A stretch of DNA of 64,000 bases from Tubulanus polymorphus. Lineage: Eukaryota > Nemertea > Palaeonemertea > Tubulaniformes > Tubulanidae. Shown here piece by piece: positions 23,846-62,390 of this stretch; positions within the stretch are counted from its first letter, which is position 1, and each line of letters starts with the position of its first letter. A program made the position numbers and the translations under genes. The stretch is from positions 26,628,001 through 26,692,000 of the forward strand of contig NC_134025.1 of NCBI RefSeq assembly GCF_964204645.1, given 5' to 3'. Under the pieces are notes generated by a model. That model worked only from the letters and a program-made list of their open reading frames with translations. It made no database searches and was not told the origin of the DNA.

Positions 23846-25204
23846 TCAAGAGACTGAATCTGTTTCAATAAGTCTTTTTTGAGCAACAATAGCGTAACTG
23901 ATTTCCTTACAACTAGACCACGACCATCGTTCTGTAATCGGGTTGTACACAAGTCCATGCACGAGTTTGATATCCATTCCATCTGAAATTATTCAATACT
24001 TGTTCCTTCAAAATCGCTCATAAGAACCTAAACCAAGCAAAATATATTCAGTGCTGCATAGACTTACATTCTACAAATGATTTTTTTAGCTCTTCTATTG
24101 GGATAAATTTTTCATATTCATGAGTTCCCTTAGGTAGAGTTCCTAATATATATTCAGCCGCAATGATTCCCAAAGCATATGATAATGGTGTCTTATTTAT
24201 CGTTGACATAATAACCATTCCACCTGGCTGAAAAATTAAAGACATTGGCTACAGAATGTGGCTCGCATCTTTTCCTCAGTTCCATGATTCGCTAATATAT
24301 ATCGGCTCGCCTACCTTAACTAAATCACAGCACATCTTAACAAAATTCTGTTGATCTGTTACGTGTTCAATGACTTCTGATGCCACAACAGCATCAAATT
24401 TTTCACATTCAGTAAGAACTAAGTCTTCCAGTACACCGTGTACGTATTTGATATTATGAGCTATTTCTGGATCTGTTTTGGCATGTCGCTGTGCCACATC
24501 AATACCGTCTTTCCCCGCATCTAAACCTAACACAAAAGCACCTAATCTTGCAAGTGGCTGAAAGAAATGAAATTCTTTAATTGGAAACCTAAGTCTATGG
24601 AGGTATTCCATAAAAATGGGTAAGAATGTGTTCACAAATTTACCTCTGACAAAATACCCCCACCACATCCAACATCAACAATCCATTTGCCTTCCAAACA
24701 CTTCTCGATGTTTTTATCGCGATCAGGTCGTAACGCATCGCGCACCAATGGTACACGTAACTCATTCATTTGATGGAGAGTTCGAAGAGGACCGGAAGTA
24801 TCCCACCATTTTTCTGCTAATTTATTAAAACGATTGATTTCTGCTTCATCGAGGGTGTCCACAGTTGGTCGGTGTTTGTGTTGTTGATTATCAGCGGCAG
24901 CAAAAACACTCGCAGAGTAACAGAATCTGAAAAGGAAGATCAAACTTTGAATAAACGTTCTGAAGGTGGGAAGTGTTTAAAATCATGCAGGCTATCCGAT
25001 CAATGAGGAACAGAACTATAAAATGATTCGACTTAACCACCTGCATCTATCGACACTACCTGCTGGCTACCCAACTCTGATACGAGCCCCGTCTGTGATG
25101 AGTAAAACTTACAGCTTTTTCGATATATCTTCATTTCGGAGATATCTATAGCTCTCACCGAGCACCAATCGTCTTAAACAATAAGTCCGTGTTAGTATTG
25201 ACAT
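23846..25204 (-). CDS. COQ3: Ubiquinone biosynthesis O-methyltransferase, mitochondrial
   Basis: Exons are 25204-25113, 24926-24644, 24557-24315, 24227-24068 and 23982-23846, giving 304 residues. The first 35 residues are Arg- and Leu-rich without acidic clusters until late, like a mitochondrial targeting peptide. WWD.SGPL.TLHQMN precedes SAM motif I VDVGCGGG at residues 114-121, then GLDA, VVASEVIEHV and PGGMVIMSTINKT, and the C-terminal block HGLVYNPITERWSW. These follow eukaryotic COQ3 and bacterial UbiG in order. The enzyme carries out both O-methylation steps of coenzyme Q synthesis on the matrix side of the inner membrane, within the CoQ synthome. No missing catalytic block was seen. 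Confidence 0.97.
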
Positions 25205-26060
25205 TTTCAAACGTGAAACTCCAGAACTTTAAGCGGAGATATTTTTGTTTTTTGAGTTTTATTTACTTCCTGGTTGGGGGCAGCACCTTACGGTCACCAG
25301 AATTTCTGTGAACAAATGTAATATTGCGGGCCGACAGGGTTCGAATCCGATCGATGTATGATGTGGCTACGTTGGACTGCCACTTAGCAACTTATCATCC
25401 AAATATTTCGTTCAGTAGGATGAAAAACTGAGAAATATCCATAACAATGAACAAAAACAAACAATACATCGAGAATTAATATTTTTACAATAAATAATAT
25501 TTATTATCATAATTAAACAAATATTTTAGATTTCAAGTTTTTTGCACACTCACACAAAAATAATATCTGAAAAATGCAGAAACACTAAATTTCACAAGAA
25601 TGTCTTGTATAAAAAGAAATTGAATGGACGGATAGTGATATTGTGCAACAAAATAAAGTGATTCAATTCATTTCAACGGAGAGAGCTCAGGGGGTCTATT
25701 CATGCCAAGTACAGATACAATACGTACTTTTTGATTGACGCTTTCTAAATTGCACAAAAACACATAGCAAAATACTGCTCTAAGTCAATACGGTAAACTT
25801 GTGAAGACCACCTTCTTAATTTCACATAAAGTAATCCCTTCTTAGAAGCAGGGACATGTTAGCGTGGTAGCATGTATATAAGCAAATAAACACACATCAT
25901 AAAATAAAACCTCTACTAGGCTAAGTTATCACAGATTAACATTGTAGACTGTTTGTCGTTTTTGTAAAGCAAAATTGTCTTCTCTATTGAATTCAAAAAA
26001 TCATCTCAAGGAAAATGAAACAAAACAGATTATAGAAATAGAATAAAACTTTAGAATAGT
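25205..26060. other. Intergenic region between COQ3 and the dynein gene
   Basis: Contains the COQ3 promoter side and the 3' UTR of the dynein gene (minus-strand AATAAA-type signals near 25500). Nothing else is evident. Confidence 0.4.
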
Positions 26061-54158
<28,098 letters not shown>

Positions 54159-54941
54159 CGTTGAACCTGTTCGATTCGCAAACTTTATTTTATATCTAAA
54201 TCGGTACTCTTGTTTATGTCCTACGTTATGTCAACATAATACAGAGGAGCGAGCGATATCGTACGTGCCTACACTACGAGCGCTGTACGAGTTCTGACAC
54301 AGTTCATTCATTAGAAAGTACGCGAGTCGTCGCGACCTTGCGCACCAAACAAAGTCCTGCGAGGTTAAAAGGTTTTATGCATTTGAGCTGTTATTTCTTA
54401 TTAAATGAATAGGCTAATATTTTAAATTTCGTAGTATTTCATAATATGTTTAATTTATCTCAGCAACTTATTACCGTTATTCCAATATATGGGATGTTAC
54501 AGAACTTAGCGCACTGATACACGCACCTGTTACACTCGGTACTGCGCGGGGCGCTGCTATGGAAACGTGTACACAATTAACCCCATATTTCGTAACAAAA
54601 CGTTTCTGTTACTCCATTGATTTAAATGGATTAGCGCAACACTCTGGGCAGGGGGGTACATTAGAGGTGAGATTAGTCATGGGTCTCTAAAATTTATGAT
54701 CGTTTTTATCAGCTGTAGCTTTGTCAGTGGTGCACAGGGGAAAAGGTTAAAACGCCTACACTCTTGTTTCGAATCCTGCAGCCTCTCTGCACAACTTCTT
54801 GATTCCTTAGTGAGAACATTTTTTTAACCACAGACGAAAGAAATCCTCAGTTGTATAAAACAATTAAAGACAAAGGTAACAACAATGAATAACAAAATAA
54901 TTTCTCTTTCAAAGCATGTATTTAGATTCTGTACAAATAGA
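54159..54941. other. Dynein promoter side and RPL13A 3' end
   Basis: Both genes are on the minus strand, so this holds the dynein promoter or 5' UTR and the RPL13A downstream region. I see no coding exon or RNA gene. Confidence 0.4.
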
Positions 54942-57900
54942 TTACTGGAAACCATAACTTTCCATGATTTTCTGGTACGGTTCCACCTTCTTTAATACAT
55001 TTTCTCTAGCTTTATTCTTCAGTACCTGAAGATGAAAAGAAAGAAAACCATTTAATAAATACAAAATGATTATGAAAATGGATTTACCACTTGCAGAATG
55101 AATCAAAAACCTCAGATAATCATTTCATCATTTTGTGTCAAACAATGTAGGTAATAATATCAATCATCATTGGTTTTCTTGGTCCATTAGGGACATGTAC
55201 ATAAATGCTCTCTAACTTGGTACTGTTCCGCTCATTCATGCAAATTCTGATTAGAATTTTACAAGGCTTTACTTGGATAACAGTTCAACTCGGATGTTTT
55301 CTTGAAATATTTTTGTGACACTATATATGAAATACATAACATCCAACTGGGATATCACTCAAATTCAAACACATTTTTCTGGTCCCAAAAGGTCCGATTT
55401 GAGTTAAGTCTACTGCGGATACTTTCAAGGTTTCCAGTTTTACTTACCGTTTCACGCTTCTTCTGTGTGTAGTATTGTTTAGACTTTAACTTTCTTTTCT
55501 TTTCTAAAGTTGCGATGACAGTCTGGTATTTCCATCCAACCTCATGTGACAGACGCCCAAGGACACAGAACTGTGAAAACATGAAAACAATATCATCAGC
55601 TATCTACATGTGTACTATAGATTATGCATATTATAAGACAATTGAAAGCAAACTCATAATATATAAATTTGAATCATTGACGGCATCGCCTCAAACAATG
55701 TAGGTAAATATCATAATCATAGATTGCTATGGGATCATTCATTTATTACGCATAAAATTTGATTTTTTTCAAACCCCCTCCCCTCTAAACGCAAAATCGG
55801 CCATTCTTTCATATAAATTAGGCATTACAGTACGCAATTGCGCTGACCCCTTCCCTAATGCATACGTAATAAATGAATGACCCCTAAAATAAACTGAGAG
55901 ATCATTTTCGACAATTATATTTTACGAACCTTTCTGCGGGGGTTGAGTCTTAGCACTTTCAAAGCAGACGGAACAACCATCCTTTTTTCTTTGTCGTATG
56001 GAGGTGGAATTCCTTCAAACACCTTCAATCGGTCCATCGCTTCTTTGCCTCGTGAAAGTTTGTGCGGCAACATACCTATTAAAAGACATCAATATATAAC
56101 AATACATTTTATGTCATACAATCAACTGTCGATTTTTCCTTCATTCCGATAGAATAAGAAAATATGTGTTCAGTTTTTTTTCAGATTCACATCTTATATC
56201 AGTGGCATTTTGCCTCTTTGTAGGTAAAGGATAAATCATCATTAATGACTGAACAGATATCAAAACTTAATTCAACATCATTATCATTGAAAAAAATAAG
56301 AAAACTGTTTAACATTAGCTGATATTGCATGTTCATCTATATTTCATAGGTTATCACTAAAAACTGGAGGGGATACTAGGTTATCATCACTGATTGAACT
56401 TTTCTTCTCACAGACTTATTAAGCCAGACTGATTGATCAAATGAAAGAGCATGTGCGTACTAATCTTACCACTTCACCACTTCATAGACAAAGCGGGGGT
56501 AAGAAGTACACATTTAATATGGCACTGACATGAAACAAATGATCTACAGGCACAGATTATCTGTCACTTTAAAGTGCTGGCTAATCCCATGTTCTTTAGT
56601 TGATTAGACCATTTCAATTCCTTAATAATTGTTTCATATCAAATTAGAAGTTCGTCAACCTCAGTTGGTAGTGCATAAAGTAAAATCACTGGTTTTCACC
56701 TCACATACTTGGTGAAGTTTATCATCATTGGTTGAAACTTCAAAAATGAAATTCATCGATCATTTGATTTTAAGTTAAATGGGTTTTTTTCGGAACAAAA
56801 AAAAAAGAAGAAGTTTACAACCTCAGTTGGTAGTGCATAAAGTAAAATCACTGGTTTTCACCTCACAATACTTGGTGAAATTTATCATCATTGGTTGAAA
56901 CTTCAAAAATGAAAATAAATGATTATTTTTATCATTTGACTAAGTTAACGCTTTTTTTCTGGAAAATACATAGTTGTCAACCTCAGTTGGTAGTGCATAA
57001 AGTAAGATCACAGATTTTCACAATACTTGGTGAAATTATCATCACTGGTTGAAACTTCATTTATATTTCAACTAAATTTAATGATCATTTCTAATTTGAA
57101 TTAAGTTTAACAAGGGTGGTTTATGTTTTTCTGGTACAAGTAAATACATGTACTTATAGTTTTACAACCTCAGTTGGTAGTGCATAAAGTAAAATCACTG
57201 GTTTTCACCTCACAATACTTGGTGAAATTATCATCACTGGTTGAAACTTCAAAAACTAAATTTAATGATCACTTTTAATTTGAATTAAGTTTAAGCGGGG
57301 TGGTTTATGTTGTCCTACAAGTAAATACTTAGTTTTACAACCTCAGTTGGTAGTGCATTAAGTAAAATCACTGGTTTTCACCTCACAATACTTGGTGAAA
57401 TTTATCATCACTGGTTGAAGACTAAGGCATTTTAATCTCTAGAAGTAGTCAAGGAATTGATATTTTCAATCTCAGTTGGTAGTGCATAAAATACAAAATC
57501 ACTGGTTTACACCTCAAAATTAATTGGAGAAGGTATCATCACTGGTTGAAGATTACAAAACCTTAAACTTAATCTTATCATTTAATGTTGGTCGACATCA
57601 ACCTCAGCACGTGTTGCACGACTACATTTTATGGGATTTTAGTTTGTGAATGTCTCATTCTAACGATCAGGAACAAGATTTGTGCAAGTGGCAAAGAACA
57701 TATTCATAACCCAGGATTAACCCAATATCAATGACCAGGTTCAATGGTAAGTGTACAATTCTAGTTTTCTAGGATTGTCAGGACTAGTACCTCAGGAAGT
57801 AATCAAGCCAATACAAGTGTGTAACTAACCTCTAACAGTTCTCCAGAAAATTTTGCTGGGGGCTCGGAAATGGTATGGACCATGAGCTGGGTTTACATTG

Positions 57901-58817
57901 CATCTTTTACGCAGAAATTCAAGATATTTCACTGAAATCAAAATAAAAGAAATCTATCTCTATTTTCTGCCGGGAATGTACAAATACATAATTTCAGCCA
58001 ATAACACAAAATATAGTTACATTTATTTCTGTAGAAGCTGCCAGAGATGTTGATACCTTCACATCTCACAACAACAATCCTTTGTCCTGCAATTTAATTG
58101 AAAAAGATATAAGCTTTCAAATAACTTAGAATATTCTTGTGGTGTTTCACAGATAAAAACTTTATTGTAGTTTCTTCATACCTTGAAGGATTGACTTAGC
58201 AACAATTGCTGCCAAGCGGCCAAGTAAATGACCTCTTGCATCTATGACCAAGGGCTGCAAAACAAAAAAAAGAAAAACAGACTATTATCTTGTCGTTGAT
58301 AATCCATGGCAAATATTCATAATGAAGTGAAGGGCCACTTCAATAAGCTTTTTTTCCCCCTATAATGAGCCTTATATAGGCCAATGGTTGGGAAGTTAAC
58401 CTCCACGACCACGGCTCCAGAAGAGAAAGCAATGTCCAATGATTTGTTGTCACTCAACATACACGGCCACAGGGCCAGATAAATAGAATAGCAGCTATAT
58501 GCAGGTCTTTTTTAACATAATACCAAACAAAAGTACCCAAGAAGCTGCACTTAATAAATTACACAGTTTTCACCAAAATTTCACGTGTGTGTATAAATTC
58601 AGTTTATTGACATGATGCACTTCCGGTTTGGAAATCCGAGTTAAAATAATATGATAATTCATTTTCTCAACATAAAATCAATTATCGACACTGTGATCCG
58701 AAAACGTTGGAACATTATCTGAATGATAGGCTAGATTTGAGAAGAATATTCAGTTAAACCTGCGTTTAAATGGCAATTAAGCGAAATTCAGTCACGCACC
58801 TTGTTACTAAAACCCAT
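54942..58817 (-). CDS. RPL13A: 60S ribosomal protein L13a (uL13)
   Basis: Exons are 58817-58800, 58254-58182, 58086-58021, 57931-57830, 56075-55930, 55570-55448 and 55025-54942, in phase, giving 203 residues, the same as the human protein. The start [21 protein letters not shown] and the blocks [35 protein letters not shown] and [13 protein letters not shown] are nearly invariant in uL13. It is a component of the large ribosomal subunit. As in vertebrates, its introns carry box C/D snoRNA genes on the same strand; here the largest intron (56076-57829) holds an expanded tandem array. The first exon has only six codons. Confidence 0.98.
55105..55177 (-). ncRNA. SNORD34: Box C/D snoRNA, SNORD34-like (copy A)
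   Basis: Minus strand, in the last RPL13A intron. Terminal stem AAAACC/GGTTTT, box C ATGATGA (55170-55164), box D CTGA (55115-55112), internal C' TGATGA at 55130-55125 and a D'-like TTGA. The element before D', TTATTACCTACATTGTT, is what I recall from vertebrate SNORD34 and complements 28S rRNA around AACAATGTAGGTAA. Vertebrate SNORD34 is also hosted by RPL13A. It should guide 2'-O-methylation of 28S rRNA. Confidence 0.85.
55647..55728 (-). ncRNA. Box C/D snoRNA, second SNORD34-like copy (copy B), degenerate box D
   Basis: Minus strand, in the RPL13A intron between exons 5 and 6. It repeats the guide TTTACCTACATTGTTTGA, has a terminal AGCAA/TTGCT pairing and C-like ATGATTATGAT. The 3' box reads ATGA instead of CTGA. 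It may be a diverged functional copy using only the D' guide, or a decaying one. Confidence 0.6.
55731..55884. repeat. MITE-like element with 20-bp terminal inverted repeats
   Basis: The left end GGGATCATTCATTTATTACG (55731-55750) matches the reverse complement of the right end CGTAATAAATGAATGACCCC (55865-55884) with one mismatch. The interior of about 114 bases has no coding capacity. It sits in an RPL13A intron directly beside SNORD34-like copy B. Confidence 0.75.
56168..56252 (-). ncRNA. Possible degenerate box C/D snoRNA
   Basis: Minus strand, same intron as the SNORD33-like array. Box C ATGATGA near 56240, an internal CTGA, another CTGA near the end and a weak TTCAGT/ACTGAA stem. The sequence TTTACCTACA recalls the SNORD34 guide but then diverges. 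It may be a third, decayed SNORD34 copy. Confidence 0.3.
56655..56734 (-). ncRNA. SNORD33: Box C/D snoRNA, SNORD33-like, array copy 1
   Basis: Minus strand within the RPL13A intron 56076-57829. CAACC/GGTTG terminal stem, box C ATGATGA, C'-like AGTGATT, box D CTGA. The guide before D is TTATGCACTACCAA. It can pair with the conserved 18S segment UGGUGGUGCAU with one G-U pair; the fifth base before box D then points to the U equivalent to human U1326, the known SNORD33 target. This copy has TACTTGGTGAAGTTT in its middle, slightly different from the others. Confidence 0.85.
56818..56897 (-). ncRNA. SNORD33: Box C/D snoRNA, SNORD33-like, array copy 2
   Basis: Same strand and boxes as copy 1, with an intact CAACC/GGTTG stem, ATGATGA box C and CTGA box D. 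The guide is identical. It is about 163 bases from copy 1. Confidence 0.85.
56978..57051 (-). ncRNA. SNORD33: Box C/D snoRNA, SNORD33-like, array copy 3
   Basis: Guide, box D and stem are intact; box C reads GTGATGA, which fits RTGATGA. The middle is shortened by several bases compared with copies 1, 2 and 5. Confidence 0.8.
57165..57243 (-). ncRNA. SNORD33: Box C/D snoRNA, SNORD33-like, array copy 4
   Basis: Box C GTGATGA, box D CTGA, identical guide and terminal stem. It shares flanking sequence with copies 3 and 5, so the duplicated unit is larger than the snoRNA itself. Confidence 0.85.
57338..57417 (-). ncRNA. SNORD33: Box C/D snoRNA, SNORD33-like, array copy 5
   Basis: All boxes are intact. 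One base differs just 5' of the guide core (TAATGCACTACC), which does not affect the core pairing. Confidence 0.85.
57467..57548 (-). ncRNA. SNORD33: Box C/D snoRNA, SNORD33-like, array copy 6 (most diverged)
   Basis: Box C GTGATGA, box D CTGA and the guide core ATGCACTACCAA are kept, but the middle and the stem base (GATTG for GGTTG) differ. It is the copy nearest the upstream exon and looks like the oldest one. Confidence 0.75.
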
Positions 58818-59453
58818 TTTAGCGGAAGAGAGAAAATTAGGGGCTTACACGTGAAAATCAAAGAGTTCCAGTGAGCTTGATGGCCGCTAGATGGCGGTAA
58901 AAACTACAATCTTTCAAAATAACGTGATCTTTAGCAAATATTACATTATCAACTGTCAGCTTTTCTGAGAATATAATTCACGGAAAGTTGAATGAGATTT
59001 CAATTATGAGGATAAATAAGGCTTGAATTGAATTTGTTAGCCTAGATGTCCCCACCTTCCGGTGAAGATTCAATCACGCGTAACAGCGGTGCACCGGTCA
59101 GTTTCTAGACGTTTTGTCCTTTGAATTATTAAAGAATTTCGACGACAGCTCGCTGGTAACATGCAAAGACATTTTCGGATTGTTTCTTTTTTTGTTTCCT
59201 CAGTTAGTTTTATATTACCGGTGTGAAGAGAATAAAAAGTATGCCTATTTTAAATTTAAATTAAATTTATTACCTTCACACCAGCCAGCCATGTCGACAT
59301 AATAGTGTGGTACAACATGTGTATATAATATTACCTATTATTCATTACCTATGTAGTAAAAAAAGCCGATTGCAAAATTCTTCTTTGGAGGAATTTTCAT
59401 TTTGAACATCGATTTTAGGATTATTATTTTGAATCTTTTCAGGTGAATTGAAG
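58818..59453. promoter_or_regulatory. Shared divergent region of RPL13A and TIMM13
   Basis: 636 bases separate the two ATGs. A CAG followed by the TIMM13 start at 59440-59453 suggests an untranslated first TIMM13 exon upstream. No coding exon is evident. Confidence 0.5.
58820..58842 (-). promoter_or_regulatory. Pyrimidine-rich 5' TOP-like tract upstream of RPL13A ATG
   Basis: On the minus strand a run TTTTCTCTCTTCCGCT lies just ahead of the ATG at 58817. Transcripts of ribosomal protein genes usually start in such a tract and are then under TOR-dependent translational control. The exact start site is not shown by the sequence. Confidence 0.45.
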
Positions 59454-59753
59454 ATGAGTTTTTCAAGTCCTTTGGGTGGTGCTGGCGGTGGCGGCTCGGG
59501 CCAAATCGATGCTGCACAATTAAAAGAGCAGGTTAAAGCACAGATAGCGGTTGCAAATGCCCAAGAACTTCTTCAGAAAATGACGGACAAGTGCTTTAAA
59601 AAATGCATCACGAAACCCGGTAGTTCTATTGACAATTCAGAACAGAAATGTATAGCTATGTGTATGGATCGTTACATGGATGCGTGGAATTTAGTTTCTA
59701 AAACCTATAGTAGCAGACTTCAAAGAGAACATGGAATGGGAAATCTTAGTTAA
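59454..59753 (+). CDS. TIMM13: Mitochondrial import inner membrane translocase subunit Tim13
   Basis: A single coding exon of 99 residues (human 95) from the ATG at 59454, just after a TTTTCAG acceptor. The twin CX3C motifs are C47-FKK-C51 and C66-IAM-C70. The block [14 protein letters not shown] and the stretch [17 protein letters not shown] are almost identical to human TIMM13. A Gly-rich N-terminus precedes it. The protein forms a hexamer with Tim8 in the intermembrane space and chaperones hydrophobic precursors. AATAAA is near 59968. Confidence 0.97.
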   Translation: MSFSSPLGGAGGGGSGQIDAAQLKEQVKAQIAVANAQELLQKMTDKCFKKCITKPGSSIDNSEQKCIAMCMDRYMDAWNLVSKTYSSRLQREHGMGNLS

Positions 59754-60822
59754 CAAACTGTCCTCTTAGATATTAGATTTTAGCCTATAGCGTGTTCTTT
59801 GATAAATTGTAGATACTTGCTGAACTATTTTAACTGCCAGTCTTCATCTGACACCATACCATTCGTAATTTGAATGGATTTCTATAAATTTAGCAGGATG
59901 TTAACTAAAATTCAAGGATGAAAAATCCATTTTCAGTTGCCGTGTAAATTTCACAAATGAGTTTAAAATAAAGAACAAACATTTACTGAACATTGTTTCA
60001 ATATTTCTTGTGGCGGTGAGATTCTCTGGGAAATATCACCATGTCGTATGCTTTGGATACAGTCAGTCTAGTTTCAAGTCTTTACTCGACACACGATTTT
60101 GAAATTCCAACCATTAGTAGTCAAACCTGTTTGGATTTTGGTGTAATCCAGACTATATTTGCAGTCCATTTGTATCATTAATATACAAGAAAATGACGTC
60201 GGTCCTGATTTCCCACAAGCCAGATGAATTTTGTTTGTCCCAAAATGTTCCAAATTTCAGTGGATTCTAATTCTTGTACAAAAAAAAAAAAAATGTAAAT
60301 CCATACAATACTTGTATTTCAACATTTATTCTATTATAGTCTGGCACACAAATATGTACAAGCAAAGAGAATGCAATTCAAGCAGCACAAGTGCTCGTAC
60401 CATGATCGTGAAAATAATATACAAATTTTCATTACTCTTACAAAATAGGATCTTAATGATTTATCTGGCTTCAAATGTCAAAAGGTTAACTACAGCATGG
60501 GTTTTTTATTTACAAAACTATGTACACAAAATAGCCTAGCTCGGATACATGTCACTGAAAATAATATCACAGATCTTTACAGATAACATTAAGCCATTAT
60601 CAGAAACTTTTCGAAGTGGAACAAAAATTTCATAGTCATTCAAAGTCTATGAATTTTTGGTGGAACTAAAGTGATGTTTTGAATTGATTAGTCCAGTGTA
60701 TAATACATTTGTAATAGGTCCATAAGTTTCTGAAATTGTTCCACCAAAGCGAAAGATCCTACAAAATGAGAATACAATCAGAGGTTATGTACAAATTGCT
60801 TCATATTGAAATTTTCATAGCT
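59754..60822. other. Convergent 3' UTR region of TIMM13 and ISCU
   Basis: Plus-strand AATAAA near 59968 and minus-strand AATAAA near 60322. Around 60610-60665 there is a short inverted repeat (AAAAATTTCATAG / CTATGAATTTTT) within the likely ISCU 3' UTR. No gene is seen. Confidence 0.5.
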
Positions 60823-61982
60823 CTATGCTTTCTCTGTATCTTCTATATCATTCTTCAATTTGTAGTCATTCAAAGCAGCTCTGATGGCATCTTCAGCCAG
60901 CACTGAAATAAATAAAATATGAGAATGAATCTTAACATTCAACATACAAAAACAGTAAAATACATGACTACATTTACTTACTTGAACAATGCAGTTTCAC
61001 TGGTGGTAAACATAATTCTTTAGCAATATCCGAGTTTTTAACCCTTCCTGCATCATCCAGCTACAAAAAAAAATGCTTTTCATATTTACTACAATATCAC
61101 CTAGTTGTCATAGAAGTCTATGAAAAACATGCTGGATTCAGTTTATAAAGTTGTAGGTTTAAATCAGGCCTAACAGTATTATCTGAACTGGGATAATATC
61201 TGCAATTTACACATACCGATTTTCCCTTCACCCATTCTGTAGCCAATGAACTGGAAGCAATGGCAGATCCACAGCCGAAAGTTTTGAACTTAGCATCCAC
61301 AATCTTACCATTATCATCAACTTCAATCTGAATAAAACAATTAGATAGTAGATCAATTCATATATGGAAATTAGTTTCATAAAGAAGGTGGCAAGAACAG
61401 CTTATTTTAGAACGCAAGGACAAATCAGCAAAATGTGAATAAACCTACCGTCACCTATAGACTATAAGCCATGTTCAATCATGATTACTTACTTGCAACT
61501 TCATAACATCCCCACACGCAGGAGCACCAACAAGTCCAGTTCCAACCTTCTTACTCTTTTTATCAAGAGAACCTACATTTCTCGGGTTTTCATAATGGTC
61601 AATTACCTGGAAAAACAGAGATTCAGATTGCGTACCACGACTGACTCACACACGCTACAACAGTCCATTACTCCTGAACAGACAGGGATTTCTGTAATGA
61701 AGTTGACCCATCTTTCAATGTAGAAAAACCGATCATACTCGCAAAGATAGGAACATTTCTTTTTTAATGGCCTGTTACTGTTACGTAACGTTATATATCT
61801 GCGTAGTTAGTTTACGAACGAAGGTCAACTGAACTGCTAAAAAGGAGCAACACGTGAATTTATGAAAAAATAGCGTAAAAAAACAATCAGATATTCACAT
61901 TTTTATGATAATTCGCTACGGATGCACTGGTCCTAGCTTCAATATTTCTGATTCCGTGGCTGACTGCTCGAAACAATGCCAT
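60823..61982 (-). CDS. ISCU: Iron-sulfur cluster assembly scaffold protein
   Basis: Exons are 61982-61899, 61606-61493, 61327-61217, 61060-60982 and 60902-60823, giving 155 residues. An Arg-containing N-terminal segment of about 25 residues without acid clusters fits a mitochondrial presequence. The cluster ligands are all present: C59 and D61 in GAPACGD, C85 in FGCGSAIASSS and C128 in LHCSMLAEDA. The chaperone recognition motif LPPVK is at about 121-125. ISCU receives sulfur from NFS1 and iron, builds [2Fe-2S] clusters in the matrix, and passes them on through HSPA9. Confidence 0.98.
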
Positions 61983-62390
61983 TTTCCTGCTTTAGTCTAG
62001 AAGATTTAGAAATAAAATCTTGTTACGAAAAATAACCGAACAACACTTTTATAGTAAATATACACTGCTCACTTCCGGGCGTATTGATTTTGATTGATAA
62101 TAGTCTATTTCAATTGAAAATATCAAGCAATATGATTTTTGAAGCAACATGAAGAGAATTTTTTAGCTTTGCCTTACAAATTTTGACAATTTATCTTCAA
62201 ATAACTGAAAAATGTGGTAATTTCAAATATGGAACTATTTTTTGTTAAAACCTAAATTCAGGATTTGGACTTTACTTTGGCGCTGATGATATATGCTGGT
62301 CACTGTGTTGTTATGCTCTACGATTTGCCGCTGTTGATGTGAGAGGTGTCAAACTAATTATTACTCTCAAGTCGTATCCATTTGCCCTGA
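61983..62390. promoter_or_regulatory. Short bidirectional upstream region of ISCU and parkin
   Basis: Only 408 bases separate the ISCU ATG and the parkin ATG on opposite strands. No coding exon lies between them. Both 5' UTRs and promoters must fit here, so a shared bidirectional promoter is likely. Confidence 0.6.

Noticed and set aside
56360-56405. Another box C/D snoRNA around ATCATCACTGATTGAAC
   Set aside because: On the minus strand box C is present but no box D or closing stem follows at a suitable distance.
57596-57625. Seventh SNORD33-like copy starting CAACCTCAG
   Set aside because: Only the box D end is present; no guide core or box C, so at most a remnant.
60231-60539. 102-residue plus-strand open frame after TIMM13
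   Set aside because: Lies over the ISCU 3' UTR, low complexity with a poly-A run, no resemblance to any protein.
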